From Bradyrhizobium sp. (GTDB lineage: Bacteria; Pseudomonadota; Alphaproteobacteria; Rhizobiales; Xanthobacteraceae), in the NCBI RefSeq assembly GCF_022844465.1, contig NZ_JALHLP010000018.1, positions 1 to 64,000 on the forward strand: DNA of 64,000 nt, given 5' to 3'. Below, piece by piece: positions 43,801 to 53,187 of this stretch. How positions within the stretch are numbered: the first letter of the stretch is position 1; each line of letters starts with the position of its first letter. A model generated the notes under the pieces. The model saw nothing but the letters and a program-made list of their open reading frames with translations, searched no databases and had not been told where the DNA came from. The position numbers and the translations under genes are program-made.

Positions 43801-43909
43801 GTTTGCGCTGGGCGGTTTCGAAATCAAATTCTTCGACGCGATTGCCGCGGACCACAACGACCCGGGTTTCTTCCGGGTGGGTGGCATCGATCAACATCTT
43901 GTTGGGCAT
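40853..43909 (-). CDS. rne: Ribonuclease E
   Basis: The protein has 1018 residues from ATG 43909 (MPNKMLIDATHPEE). It is the main mRNA-decay endonuclease and degradosome scaffold. The S1 domain (about 35-95 and 312-360) is split by an insert of about 215 residues rich in His, Asp and Glu. The catalytic core follows, with metal-binding Asp in SIDVNSGRSTRE and VIDFIDMDEKRNN, and the zinc-link CPQCGGSG. The C-terminal 350 residues are Arg/Glu/Pro-rich and disordered, as in other alphaproteobacteria. The upstream in-phase frame to 44155 is untranslated leader. Confidence 0.96.
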   Translation of the reverse strand: MPNKMLIDATHPEETRVVVVRGNRVEEFDFETAQRKQLRGNIYLAKVTRVEPSLQAAFIEYGGNRHGFLAFSEIHPDYYQIPVADRQALIEADERAHREAEEETENRSNNRHRGRSRHRSARRRGHGDRVQSDVIENAALDPAQAAQPNEGGMQGSEATPHDHDGQHQDAQSQQAHGLAHDHAGPEHAHDPDHPHDHATALPSDTEAVAAVAEAPSLTERHDDHAPDQRPDDERHDDEHARENAAHAGDAHRAEHAGEEYAATHEDHGTAPEGEEQDDDEEDEEDDGDDAEEELVESVGGDDVLEEVPERAFRPRRQYKIQEVIKRRQVMLVQVVKEERGNKGAALTTYLSLAGRYAVLMPNTARGGGISRKITSAQDRSRLKEVVQDLDVPEGMGIILRTAGASRTKPEIKRDFEYLIRMWETVRDMTLKSQAPTLVYEEGSLIKRSLRDLYNKEIDEIQVAGEAGYQEARDFMKMLMPSNVRAVRQYRDGQPLFSRMGVESQLDAMFSPTVQLRSGGYIVINQTEALVSIDVNSGRSTREHHIEDTALKTNLEAAEEVARQLRLRDLAGLIVIDFIDMDEKRNNRSVERKLADCLRQDRARIQIGRISHFGLMEMSRQRIRASVLESSTEPCPQCGGSGHVRSVSSVALQLLRGIEEVLMKGATHNLVVRTRTDVALYVLNHKRGHLRDLENSFKVTLAVVADAAVSGQQSFIIDRGEQVHTLEAAKALLVAQAAASPPQVEEAHDDEETFDIETESEVETEETEGLSDDTAAEAPGGESEAEGIRRKRRRRRRGRGEPREGGAPREEHDALRVVGEATEGTAAEDGEGEEDEGDEQPGVVRGEQAANGERRPRRRGRRGGRRRRGNGLEDGLVGSIADELGPTSAPEVTSAVADFDGVAAAPAPSLVQPEPAWRPAEPAPMAHARPESTETIPGTPTAEEAAQESDRESDRAAARRRSTVREKVSFISGAAAEPTPLPVQSVSEPDVSPAPAPDTSSAAAPRKAGWWSRRFGNAE

Positions 43910-44579
43910 TTTGGGGCTCTTGACGGCGGCGGGCGCGGTGCATGGCGCGCGCAGATAGCGCGGCCCGGTGACGCGACGGTCCACCTGATTCGGGGGTGAG
44001 GGGAAGGCCAAAACGCAAATCCTGGCGCCGCGCCGAACGGGGGTGCAGGGGAGCAAGGCGACGCGCGAAGCTTTCGCCTCGCGTCGGCGCGATCGTTCCA
44101 ATGACCCTGGTCGGCAATACAGTCTGGCGCATCGAGCGTCGGCCCGTCTGAACATATTGGCGGAAGAAGATCCGCCGTATCTATCGCTGAAGCCCCGGCG
44201 CGGCGCCTAGACGCCTGCCGGCCATCGCATATCCGACCTTTCCGGGTCCGGATAATCGGTCGTGCCGTGTCCCAAACCGTCCCCGGTGAGTTAGAACACC
44301 TGGGACCGAAAGCCGCTCGGGCTCGAAACCGCCGCTCCGTGTCAGCCGCGCGCGGCGCTGGCCGTGGAGAGGTCGGGAAGGACGCAGAAACCTTCGACTT
44401 GCAAGGTTCCGGCGCTGCACCGGGAGGCTGAAAGCGACACAACCGGGAGTATTAGCCGTCAGCGGTTCGTACATACGTGGATTGGCGGCGCGGTGCAAGC
44501 AAAGCGTCCGGCAGGCGTCGCAGCGCAGCAACACCTTGCCATTTTCGCCGGGGGAACCCGAAGGTTGCGATTAACCCTG
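43910..44579. other. Divergent promoter region between rne and the amidase
   Basis: About 670 bases contain no credible gene. RNase E messages usually have long autoregulatory leaders, and the size of this gap is consistent with that. I found no motif strong enough to annotate. Confidence 0.4.
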
Positions 44580-45935
44580 ATGTGCCGATGCGGTAAGCAA
44601 AGCCGCTTCGGAGGCGCCGAATCGTTGGTGAACCGCGCAAATCCACCTGTTTGGCTGAAATGTGGCGTGTTTTGCGCCGCAGCATTGCTGTGCGCCCAAG
44701 CGATACATCCAGCCGCAGCCCAATGGCCGGCATCCGGGATGGTGGCCCCGACCCCGGTGGCCGCGTCAAGTTTTCCGATCGCCTCCGACGCGCGCCTGGC
44801 GGGTGACGCCAAGCAAACCCGCTTCGTGCTTGATCTCGACAAGCCGGTCCAGTTTCGCGCCTTTGCGCTGGCCGATCCCTACCGCGTCATCCTCGATCTG
44901 CCCCAGGTCAGCTTCAGGCTCGCCGCGGATATCGGTTCGGCGGGGCGGGGGCTGGTCAAGTCCTTCCGCTACGGGCTCGTCATGCCGGGCGGGTCGCGGA
45001 TCGTCTTTGACCTGACTGGCCCGGCGAAGGTCGCCAAGTCCTATGTGCTGGAGGCGGCCAACGGCCAGCCGGCACGGCTGGTGCTCGAGCTCGAGGAGGT
45101 GGACCGGACCAGCTTTGTCCAGTCGCTGGCGCCTGCGAACCGCCCCGAATTGCGGCCTGCGATCGCCGACGCCAACGCCAACGCTGCCGCCGCCCCAGCC
45201 ACGGTGCGACCCGCGCCGCCGCCCGATACCAGGCCGGTGATCGTGATCGACCCCGGCCATGGCGGGGTCGACAACGGCACCCAGGCCGCCGGCGAGATCA
45301 TGGAAAAGAACCTGGTGCTCGGGTTCGGCCTGGCGCTGCGCGACCGGATCGAGAAATCCGGCAGATATCGCGTCGTCATGACTCGTACCGACGATACCTT
45401 CATTCCGCTGGGCGAGCGCGTCAGGATCGCGCGCAGCCATTCGGCGGCGCTGTTCGTCTCCATCCACGCCGACGCCTTGCCAAGCAACGAGGGCAACGCC
45501 AGGGGCGCCACCATCTACACGCTGTCGGAAAAAGCCTCCGACGCCGAAGCCGAGCGGCTGGCGGACGCCGAGAACAAGTCGGATGCCATCGGCGGCGTCA
45601 GTCTCGCCGACGAGCCGACCGAAGTCGCGGACATCCTGATCGATCTGGCGCAGCGGGAGACGCGGACCTTTTCAAACCGTTTCGCACGGGTCTTGATGGG
45701 CGAAATGAAGAACACGGTGCGGATGCACAAGCACCCGCTGAAGTCGGCGCGATTCCGGGTCTTGAAGGCGCCGGACGTGCCCTCGGTGCTGGTCGAGCTC
45801 GGCTATGTCTCGAACAAGGGCGACCTCGAGCATCTGGTATCCGAGAACTGGCGCAACAGGACGGTCGGATCGATGGCGCTGGCGATTGACGCGTTTTTCG
45901 CCAAAAGACCGGCAACCACGGCGCCTACCAAGTGA
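44580..45935 (+). CDS. N-acetylmuramoyl-L-alanine amidase (AmiC-like, AMIN domain)
   Basis: The protein has 451 residues from ATG 44580; a GTG at 44628 would give a tidier signal peptide. The AMIN domain (about 65-170) targets the enzyme to septal peptidoglycan. The Amidase_3 domain has zinc-binding residues in VIDPGHGGVDNGT and a His in SIHADALPSNEG, plus the C-terminal VLVELGYVSNKGD with catalytic Glu. It cleaves the amide between muramic acid and L-Ala, separating daughter cells. It is followed on the same strand by PBP1A, the usual pairing. Confidence 0.93.
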   Translation: MCRCGKQSRFGGAESLVNRANPPVWLKCGVFCAAALLCAQAIHPAAAQWPASGMVAPTPVAASSFPIASDARLAGDAKQTRFVLDLDKPVQFRAFALADPYRVILDLPQVSFRLAADIGSAGRGLVKSFRYGLVMPGGSRIVFDLTGPAKVAKSYVLEAANGQPARLVLELEEVDRTSFVQSLAPANRPELRPAIADANANAAAAPATVRPAPPPDTRPVIVIDPGHGGVDNGTQAAGEIMEKNLVLGFGLALRDRIEKSGRYRVVMTRTDDTFIPLGERVRIARSHSAALFVSIHADALPSNEGNARGATIYTLSEKASDAEAERLADAENKSDAIGGVSLADEPTEVADILIDLAQRETRTFSNRFARVLMGEMKNTVRMHKHPLKSARFRVLKAPDVPSVLVELGYVSNKGDLEHLVSENWRNRTVGSMALAIDAFFAKRPATTAPTK

Positions 45936-46191
45936 AGGTGCCCGCGGCGAGCGTCCTTGAAAGCGGTGTGTAAATGATCAGATGCTGGGGACCAAAGCCC
46001 TAGTTTGGCCACAGCGGCAACGCTATAGAAAAACAACGTAGGCCTTCGGAATCGCGTGGGTATTGACCGCAGGCCCATTCATTGTTCGACCGCTGGAATC
46101 CGACTGCTCGAACCCGGCCAGGGGGCCGGGAATGTTCTACCGGAGCGGACGCCACAGGTTCCGGCACACAGGTTGAAACGGAAGTTCGATA

Positions 46192-48684
46192 ATGCGCCTG
46201 CTGGTCCGGTTTTTGGGTTTCCTGTTCGCCGCCGGAACCGTCGTGTTTCTGGTGGGAGTGGCCGGCGTCGCGGGAGCGATCTGGCATTTCTCCAGGGACT
46301 TGCCGGATTATTCCCAGCTTCAGGATTACGAGCCGCCTGTCATGACGCGTGTGCACGCCTCCGACGGCGCACTGCTCGGCGAGTATTCCAAGGAGCGCAG
46401 GCTTTACCTGCCGATCCAGGCGGTGCCAAAGCTCGTCATCAACGCGTTTCTGGCCGCCGAAGACAAGAACTTCTACGAACATGGCGGTATCGACTTCACC
46501 GGCATGGCGCGCGCCGCGGTGGTGTTCGCGCAGAATTTCGGCTCCAACAAACGTCCGCAGGGCGCATCGACGATCACCCAGCAGGTCGCCAAGAACTTCC
46601 TGCTGACCAACGAGGTTTCCTTCACCCGCAAGATCAAGGAAGCCTTGCTGGCGATGCGCATCGAGCGCGCCTATTCGAAGGACCGCATCCTCGAACTGTA
46701 CCTGAACGAAATCTATCTCGGGCTCGGCGCCTACGGGATTGCGGCCGCCTCGCTGGTGTATTTCGACAAGTCGGTCAACGAACTCACGATCGCGGAAGCC
46801 GCGTATCTGGCGGCGCTCCCCAAGGCGCCGGCCGCGCTGCACCCGGTTCGCAACCGCGATCGCGCCGTCGAGCGGCGCAACTACGTCGTCGACCGCCTGG
46901 TGGAGAACGGCTGGGTCAAGCAGGCCGACGCCGACAAGGCCCGCAAGGATCCGCTCGCGGTCACCAGCCGCGGCAACGGCGCGCATACATTCGCCGGCGA
47001 GTATTTTGCCGAGGAAGTCCGACGCGACATCTTCGAGCGCTACGGCGAGAAGAAGCTGTATGAAGGCGGCTTGTCGGTCCGGGCCACGCTCGATCCGAAG
47101 CTGCAGGTGATGGCGCGCAAGACCATGGCGGCCGGCCTCGTCAAGTATGACGAAGCAAGCGGCTGGCGCGGCGCGCCCTCGAAGCTGGATGTTTCAGGCG
47201 ACTGGGGCGTCAAGCTCGCCGACGTCAAGTCGCTGAGCGATATTGCGCCCTGGCGAATGGCCGTGGTGCTCGAGACATCAGACCAATCGGCGCGGATCGG
47301 CTTCCAGCCCGGCCGTGAACTCGGCGGCGCCGTCAGCAAACAGCGCCAGACCGGCATCATCACGCTCGACGGCGTGCGCTGGGCGAAGGCCGCCTCGGGT
47401 CCGCAGAAGGGCCGCACGCCAACCTCGGTGGCGCAGGTGCTGTCGGCGGGCGACGTGATCTATGCCGACCCGCTGTTCGACAAGGAGGGCAAGCCGGTCG
47501 AAGGCCAGTACCGGCTGCGTCAATTGCCGGAAGTGTCCGGCGCGATGGTGGCGATGGACCCCTGGACCGGCCGCGTGCTGGCGATGGTCGGCGGCTTCTC
47601 GTTCGACCAGAGCCAGTTCAACCGCGCCACCCAGGCCTACCGGCAGCCGGGTTCTTCGTTCAAGCCGCTGGTCTACTCGGCCGCGATGGACAATGGCTAC
47701 ACGCCCTCCACCGTCGTGATCGACGCGCCCATCGAGATCGACCAGGGGCAGGGTGTCGGCGTATGGCGTCCGGAGAACTATTCGTCCGGAAAGTATGGCG
47801 GCCCGACAACGCTGCGCAACGCGCTCCGGCAATCGCTGAATACGGTTACGGTGCGGCTGGCGCAGGACATCGGCATGCCGCTGATCGGGGAGTATTCGCG
47901 ACGTTTCGGCGTCTACGACGAACTGCCGAATTATCTTTCCTATGCGCTGGGCGCCGGCGAAACCACGGTCATGCGGATGGTCACGGCCTATTCGATGTTC
48001 GCCAATGGCGGTCGTCGCGTGAAGCCGACCCTGATCGACCGCATTCAGGACCGCTATGGCCGCACCATCTTCAAGCATGACGCGCGCGAATGCCGCGGCT
48101 GCGATGCGCCGGGGGGCTGGAAGAACCAGGCCGAGCCGCAACTGGTCGATCGCCGCGAGCAGGTGCTGGATCCGATGACCGCCTACCAGATCACCTCGAT
48201 GATGGAATATGTGGTGCAAGCCGGCACCGCGACGGTGTTGAAGGAAGTCGGCAAGCCCGTCGCCGGCAAGACCGGCACCACCAACGACGAAAAGGACGCC
48301 TGGTTCATCGGGTTCTCGCCGGACCTGGTGGTCGGCATCTATGTCGGCTTCGACAAGCCGCGCAATCTTGGCCGCGGCATGACCGGCGGTCATCTGGCCG
48401 CGCCGATCGCCAAGGACTTCCTCAAGCTCGCACTGGCCGACAAGCCGGCGATCCCGTTCAAGGTTCCCGCCGGCATCAAGCTGGTCCGCGTCGAAGCCAG
48501 GAGCGGCATGCGCGCCGGGCCCGGTGAGGGTGGCCGCACCATCCTGGAAGCGTTCAAGCCAGGCACCGCGCCGCCGGACAATTACAGCGTGATCGGAATC
48601 GCCGACATGGACGGGCGGATGCCGCCGGGGATTTCGCCTGACGCCGGCAACATCATGCGTCCCGGAACCGGCGGGCTTTACTGA
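46192..48684 (+). CDS. mrcA: Bifunctional penicillin-binding protein 1A
   Basis: The protein has 830 residues. A cytoplasmic tip and membrane helix (1-32) precede the glycosyltransferase domain, with catalytic Glu90 in AAEDKNFYEHGG and GASTITQQVAKN (124-135). An OB-like insertion leads to the transpeptidase domain, with the Ser in PGSSFKPL (about 488), SLN in RQSLNTV, and KTGTT (about 693). It polymerises and crosslinks peptidoglycan in the periplasm. It lies about 250 bases after the amidase and before prfB, a conserved block. Confidence 0.96.
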   Translation: MRLLVRFLGFLFAAGTVVFLVGVAGVAGAIWHFSRDLPDYSQLQDYEPPVMTRVHASDGALLGEYSKERRLYLPIQAVPKLVINAFLAAEDKNFYEHGGIDFTGMARAAVVFAQNFGSNKRPQGASTITQQVAKNFLLTNEVSFTRKIKEALLAMRIERAYSKDRILELYLNEIYLGLGAYGIAAASLVYFDKSVNELTIAEAAYLAALPKAPAALHPVRNRDRAVERRNYVVDRLVENGWVKQADADKARKDPLAVTSRGNGAHTFAGEYFAEEVRRDIFERYGEKKLYEGGLSVRATLDPKLQVMARKTMAAGLVKYDEASGWRGAPSKLDVSGDWGVKLADVKSLSDIAPWRMAVVLETSDQSARIGFQPGRELGGAVSKQRQTGIITLDGVRWAKAASGPQKGRTPTSVAQVLSAGDVIYADPLFDKEGKPVEGQYRLRQLPEVSGAMVAMDPWTGRVLAMVGGFSFDQSQFNRATQAYRQPGSSFKPLVYSAAMDNGYTPSTVVIDAPIEIDQGQGVGVWRPENYSSGKYGGPTTLRNALRQSLNTVTVRLAQDIGMPLIGEYSRRFGVYDELPNYLSYALGAGETTVMRMVTAYSMFANGGRRVKPTLIDRIQDRYGRTIFKHDARECRGCDAPGGWKNQAEPQLVDRREQVLDPMTAYQITSMMEYVVQAGTATVLKEVGKPVAGKTGTTNDEKDAWFIGFSPDLVVGIYVGFDKPRNLGRGMTGGHLAAPIAKDFLKLALADKPAIPFKVPAGIKLVRVEARSGMRAGPGEGGRTILEAFKPGTAPPDNYSVIGIADMDGRMPPGISPDAGNIMRPGTGGLY

Positions 48685-48780
48685 CCTGCGGGCCATACCC
48701 GATTGCGCTTTGCGGCTTGCGCCGCTACATCCCTGCCACATCATCCCATGCGCGGCTTCGGCCGCAGATCAAGAGACACC

Positions 48781-49912
48781 ATGCGCGCCGAAGTCGAACG
48801 CCTCGTTGAAGAGATCAAGCAGTCGGTCGGGCTGCTGAGGAGGCATCTTTGACGTCGAGACATCCACGGCGCGGCTCGCCGAGCTGAACAAGCTCGCCGA
48901 AGATCCCAATCTCTGGAACGATCCCCAGAAGGCCCAGAAGCTGATGCAGGAGCGCACCGCGCTGGTGGATGCGCTGGAGGGCATCGGCAAGGTCGAGCGC
49001 GAACTCGACGACAATGTCGAGATGATCGCGCTCGGCGAGGCCGAGAACGATGAAGGCGTGGTGGTCGAGGCGGAGGGCGCGCTAAGAGCCCTGAAGAAGG
49101 AAGTCGCCCGTCGCGAGCTGGAAGCGCTGCTGTCGGGCGAGGCCGACCGGTTCGATTCCTATCTCGAAGTGCACGCCGGCGCCGGCGGCACCGAAAGCCA
49201 GGACTGGGCCGCGATGCTGCTGCGCATGTACACGCGCTGGGCCGAGAAGCACGGCTTCAAGGTCGAGTATCTCGAGGAAACCCAGGGCGAGGAAGCCGGC
49301 ATCAAGTCCGCCACCATCCAGATCAGCGGACACAACGCCTATGGCTGGCTGAAGACCGAAGCGGGCGTACACCGGCTGGTGAGGATATCGCCGTTCGATT
49401 CCAATGCGCGCCGGCACACTTCGTTTTCGTCGGTGGCGATCTTCCCGGTGGTCGACAACAGCATCAAGATCGACATCGCCGAGTCCGACGTTCGCACCGA
49501 CACCATGCGCTCCGGCGGCGCCGGCGGGCAGCACGTCAACAAGACCGAATCCGCGGTGCGGCTGACGCATATTCCGACCGGCGTCGCGGTGGTCTGCCAG
49601 GCCGGCCGCTCGCAGCACAAGAACAAGGCGCAGGCCTGGGACATGCTGCGCGCGCGACTCTACGAGATCGAACTGAAGAAGCGCGAGCAGCAGGCCGCCG
49701 CCGACCAGGCCGCCAAGACCGATATCGGCTGGGGCCACCAGATCCGCTCCTATGTGCTGCAGCCCTATCAGATGGTGAAGGACCTTCGGACCGGCGTGCA
49801 GACCTCGGACACCTCGGGCGTGCTCGACGGCGACCTCGACGAGTTCATGGCCGCAACCCTGGCGCAGCGTGCGTTCGGCACCTCGCCCGGCGCGGTCGAG
49901 GATGTGGACTGA
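48781..49912 (+). CDS. prfB: Peptide chain release factor 2, with programmed +1 frameshift
   Basis: The reading starts at ATG 48781 (MRAEVERLVEEIKQ). After 23 codons it meets an in-frame TGA at 48850-48852 within CTT TGA C, then continues in the +1 frame (GAC GTC GAG) to 49912, giving about 376 residues. RF2 recognises UGA and UAA. The GGQ motif lies in GGAGGQHVNKTESAVR and the codon-recognition segment in the middle domain. Low RF2 favours the shift, so synthesis is autoregulated. A frame caller sees only 48944-49912 and misses the true N-terminus. Confidence 0.95.
48838..48853 (+). promoter_or_regulatory. prfB recoding site
   Basis: An internal Shine-Dalgarno-like AGGAGG (48838-48843) lies 3 bases before the slippery CTT (48847-48849), then TGA and C. 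This matches the spacing of the classical RF2 frameshift site. Confidence 0.92.
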
Positions 49913-49961
49913 TCCGGAAATCGGGTGGCGACGCCATGGCATCGCGGGCTAAAGCCGCGCG

Positions 49962-50885
49962 GTGACCGACATCAGCCGCATGATCGCACATAACGCTTCG
50001 ATCGACCGCAGGGATTGGTCGCTGCTCGGCCTGCTGTCGGTGCTGTGGGGCGGCACGTTCTTCTTCAACGAGGTGGTGCTGAAGGAACTGCCGCCGCTGA
50101 CATTGGTGTTTCTGCGCGTCGCGCTCGCCACGATCATGCTGCTGCCGCTGTTGTGGGTCTACCAGATCCGTTTTCCGCGGGGCCTGTCAGGCTGGGCGCC
50201 CTTCATCGCGATCGGGTTGCTCAACAACGTGGTGCCGTTCTCGCTGATCGTGGTCGGGCAGACCTATATCCCCGGCGGCCTGGCCTCGATCCTGAACGCC
50301 ACCACGCCGCTGTTCACGGTGCTGGTGATGGCGGTAGCCGGCGAAGAAAAACTGCAGGCGCGGCGGATATTCGGCGTCGCCACCGGCCTGATCGGCGTCG
50401 TCATCCTTCAGGGCGACGGCCTCGGACTGGAGAGCGGGCAGGGCGTCGGCATTCTGCTCTGCCTCCTCGCCGCCGTCAGCTACGGACTGTCAGCGCTGCT
50501 GGCTCGACGGCACTTGAAAGATGCGCTGCCGCTTGGCGCCGCGACATTTCAGATGCTCGCTTCGGCCGCGATCATGACGCTTGTCGCGGGTTTCGTCGAA
50601 CGCCCCTGGCAATTGCCGATGCCGGGCGCCGTCACGTGGCTCGCCGTGATCGGCCTCGCCGCCTTGTCCACCGCGCTCGCCTATATCGTGTTCTTTCAGA
50701 TCCTGCGGCGGTCGGGCGCTACCAATGTCATGTTGGTGACGTTGCTGATCCCGATGACGGCGATCCTGCTTGGATATCTGGTGCTGGGCGAGAGAATATC
50801 GCCGCGTGAGATCGCCGGCGCGGTGGTGATCGGCAGCGCGCTGTTGTTGATCGACGGGCGGGTGCTGAAGCTGCTTCAGCGCTGA
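49962..50885 (+). CDS. DMT-superfamily (EamA) permease
   Basis: The protein has 307 residues from the GTG at 49962, or 301 from ATG 49980; neither has a clear ribosome site. Ten hydrophobic helices form two EamA repeats (SVLWGGTFFFNEVVLKELPP and AALSTALAYIVFFQILRR). It is only distantly similar to the two DMT proteins at 12-19 kb. The substrate is unknown. It follows prfB by about 50 bases on the same strand and converges with the carbamoyltransferase gene. Confidence 0.82.
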   Translation: MTDISRMIAHNASIDRRDWSLLGLLSVLWGGTFFFNEVVLKELPPLTLVFLRVALATIMLLPLLWVYQIRFPRGLSGWAPFIAIGLLNNVVPFSLIVVGQTYIPGGLASILNATTPLFTVLVMAVAGEEKLQARRIFGVATGLIGVVILQGDGLGLESGQGVGILLCLLAAVSYGLSALLARRHLKDALPLGAATFQMLASAAIMTLVAGFVERPWQLPMPGAVTWLAVIGLAALSTALAYIVFFQILRRSGATNVMLVTLLIPMTAILLGYLVLGERISPREIAGAVVIGSALLLIDGRVLKLLQR

Positions 50886-50886
50886 G

Positions 50887-53040
50887 CTAACCGCCTCCTG
50901 CCTTCCAGGCCGCGTACCAGCCGCTGAATCGTCCGCTGTCGCGCACGCCGCCGTGCCAGGCGGCGGTGACCGCGCCGTCGGCGGCCACCATGATTACGAC
51001 GTCGAGACCCTTCGAACGCCGCAGCGTGTCGATCGCCTGCTGCGGCGTCTGCGCGATCGGGCCAGCGACATTGAAGGAGGTGTTGACCGACATCTCGACC
51101 CCGATGCGACGGCCGAGCGCCTTGAGATAGGCATGGGTGAGGGGATCGTCGTCGGCGCGTACGATCTGGATTCGCCCGGTGCCGTCGGCGTGGATCACGG
51201 CGGGTATCTTGTCGCGCGCGCCGGGTTTCGAATGCGCCGTCAGCACCATGTAGTTATAGGCGTTGTAGTTGGCGTCGGAGGCGCCCGGCTGCAGCTGGAA
51301 ATACTGCCGCGCGGCCTCGAGCGTCGCCATCGGTGCCAGCGGGCGGATGGCCTCGCGGTACTTGACGCGCTCGTTGAGCTGCGCCCGCGCTTCGGGATTG
51401 CAGGGATTGGCGAGGATCGAGCGATGGCCGAGCGCGCGGGGCCCGGTTTCGGCCGCACCCTGGTACAGCGCGATCACGCCGTTCTGCGCCACCATATACG
51501 CCATCAGGTCGGCGATGGCGTCGCGGCCATCCGGTGTCGAGACCTCGCCGATGGAACGGGAGGCGATGTCGTCAGCCTCGACCGCGGCCGCGATATCCGC
51601 GGCCACGGGCGGCGTGCCGCAATAGAAGGCGTGAGTCAGCGGCGCACCGCGCGGCGCTCCCGCCATGTGCGCCAGCAGCCATGCCGCGCCGATGGGAACG
51701 CCGGGGTCGCCCGGCACCGGCGGCACCCAGAGATGCAGCCGGGCCTTGCGCTGCTGAGCGGCCGAAAACCATGCCTCGTCAAAGTGCTCCAGCAACCGCA
51801 TGTTGGCGAGCGCGTTCAGCGCGACGCCGCCGGTCAGCACCAGCCGGTTGGCGGCGGTCACGCGCAGCAGATGATCGACAATGTGAATGAGCGCGTCCTC
51901 AAACACGAGCTGGGTCGCCGCCGCCTTGTCGAGGCGATCCCTTGTGTCGGGGCGGTGATGGATATCCTCGACGCGCAGCACCGCGTCCGGATTCCACAAC
52001 TGCGCGGGCGTGAGCGGCTCGCCGAGGATTTCGATCAGGGCTGCGTGGTAGGGCTTGTCGTAGGGATTGCTGCACCAATTGCCCATGGCGCGATTGAGCC
52101 TGATTTCGCCCTCGGCGCCGAAATGGAGAACCTGCCTGAGCCGCGGATAATAGGGGTTGGTCGCACGGTTCATGTCGCCCCAGGCGGCCGCGCCCATGTA
52201 GCGGCCCTCGCTGGAGAGCCAGGTCCAGCCGCCCTGGGTCGATGAAATCACGCTGTAGAACGCGCCGAGTGAATCGAACACGCTGTCATTGCAGTAGAGC
52301 TGGCGCATCTCGCCGTCGCGCGCGACATAGAGCGAGACCGAACCCTGGTCGCCGGTGCCGTCGAGTACGGCGATCGCGACCGGCTCCGCACCGTCGGCAA
52401 AGGGCGAGGCGGCAAACGAAAACCAGGCGTGATTGTCGTGGTGCGGCATGCAGATCAGCGGCACGTTTTCGGAAAGGCCGAGCTGTCTGGCGAGGAGCCG
52501 TGGTGTCCGTCGCATCTGGTCGAGGCGGCGACGGTCGATGGCGGGCGTGACCGGCTGCAGCAGCATACCCAGGCTTTGCGGCGCTTCCTCGAGCAGCGTT
52601 CGCACGATGGTCGCGAACAGGACCGGATAGTCCCAGGTGGTGACGACGGCGGCGATGTCGCCGATATCGCGCCCGAGTCCGCGCAGGGTTTCGACCGTGG
52701 CGTCGATCGACCGCCGCGGATATTCGGTGGTGTGCTTCTCGCCGGAGAAGCGCTCTTCCTCGTTGTTGACGACGATGCGGGGGCCGCCTGCCTGCGTGAT
52801 CTCGATCAGCGCGACGCCGGTGTTGTGGGTGCCGGGCGCGGCGAAGCCGACGACGTAAACGGTTTCGCCGCGCTGCAGCCGTAGGCGGATCGAGTCGACT
52901 GTCCAGCGCGCGAATTCGCTGTCGAGCCGGTGAAAGCCGGCGCGCGCCATGGCCGGCTCGGCGAGCCGGCGCGTGAGACGGTAACCCGCCTTCGCAATCG
53001 CCGGATGCCGCGGCCCGACGCGTCGTTTCAGCGTTTCCAA
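50887..53040 (-). CDS. Carbamoyltransferase (NodU/CmcH/TobZ family)
   Basis: The protein has 717 residues, longer than the usual 560-600. The N-terminal Kae1-like domain shows VVNNEEERFSGEKHTTEYP and the metal-binding PHHDNHAWFSF and LDGTGDQGSVSLY. The C-terminal YrdC-like domain has AAETGPRALGHRSILANP and SVNTSFNVAGPI. The family transfers a carbamoyl group from carbamoyl phosphate via carbamoyl-adenylate to an alcohol on a sugar, antibiotic or lipochitin. No nod, antibiotic or glycan genes adjoin it, so the acceptor is unknown. Confidence 0.88.
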   Translation of the reverse strand: METLKRRVGPRHPAIAKAGYRLTRRLAEPAMARAGFHRLDSEFARWTVDSIRLRLQRGETVYVVGFAAPGTHNTGVALIEITQAGGPRIVVNNEEERFSGEKHTTEYPRRSIDATVETLRGLGRDIGDIAAVVTTWDYPVLFATIVRTLLEEAPQSLGMLLQPVTPAIDRRRLDQMRRTPRLLARQLGLSENVPLICMPHHDNHAWFSFAASPFADGAEPVAIAVLDGTGDQGSVSLYVARDGEMRQLYCNDSVFDSLGAFYSVISSTQGGWTWLSSEGRYMGAAAWGDMNRATNPYYPRLRQVLHFGAEGEIRLNRAMGNWCSNPYDKPYHAALIEILGEPLTPAQLWNPDAVLRVEDIHHRPDTRDRLDKAAATQLVFEDALIHIVDHLLRVTAANRLVLTGGVALNALANMRLLEHFDEAWFSAAQQRKARLHLWVPPVPGDPGVPIGAAWLLAHMAGAPRGAPLTHAFYCGTPPVAADIAAAVEADDIASRSIGEVSTPDGRDAIADLMAYMVAQNGVIALYQGAAETGPRALGHRSILANPCNPEARAQLNERVKYREAIRPLAPMATLEAARQYFQLQPGASDANYNAYNYMVLTAHSKPGARDKIPAVIHADGTGRIQIVRADDDPLTHAYLKALGRRIGVEMSVNTSFNVAGPIAQTPQQAIDTLRRSKGLDVVIMVAADGAVTAAWHGGVRDSGRFSGWYAAWKAGGG

Positions 53041-53187
53041 TCAGTCCGCCTCAGAGGGCCACGGGTGGATCGTCGACGGAACTGACCACAACTGACGCCG
53101 CGCAACAACCATCTGTTGGTAGGTGGAGCGAGGATAGGCTTCAAGCATCAGGCGTTTGCGTGGCGAGTTCATCGAACTGCATCGGCA

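Noticed and set aside
41741..43999. 752-codon plus-strand open frame
   Set aside because: It lies antisense to rne. Its His/Val/Phe-rich tracts mirror the acidic and His-rich insert of RNase E.
50887..53040. Calling the carbamoyltransferase gene nodU
   Set aside because: The family motifs fit, but there is no nod box and no nodulation neighbour, and the length is atypical. The family name is kept without the symbol.
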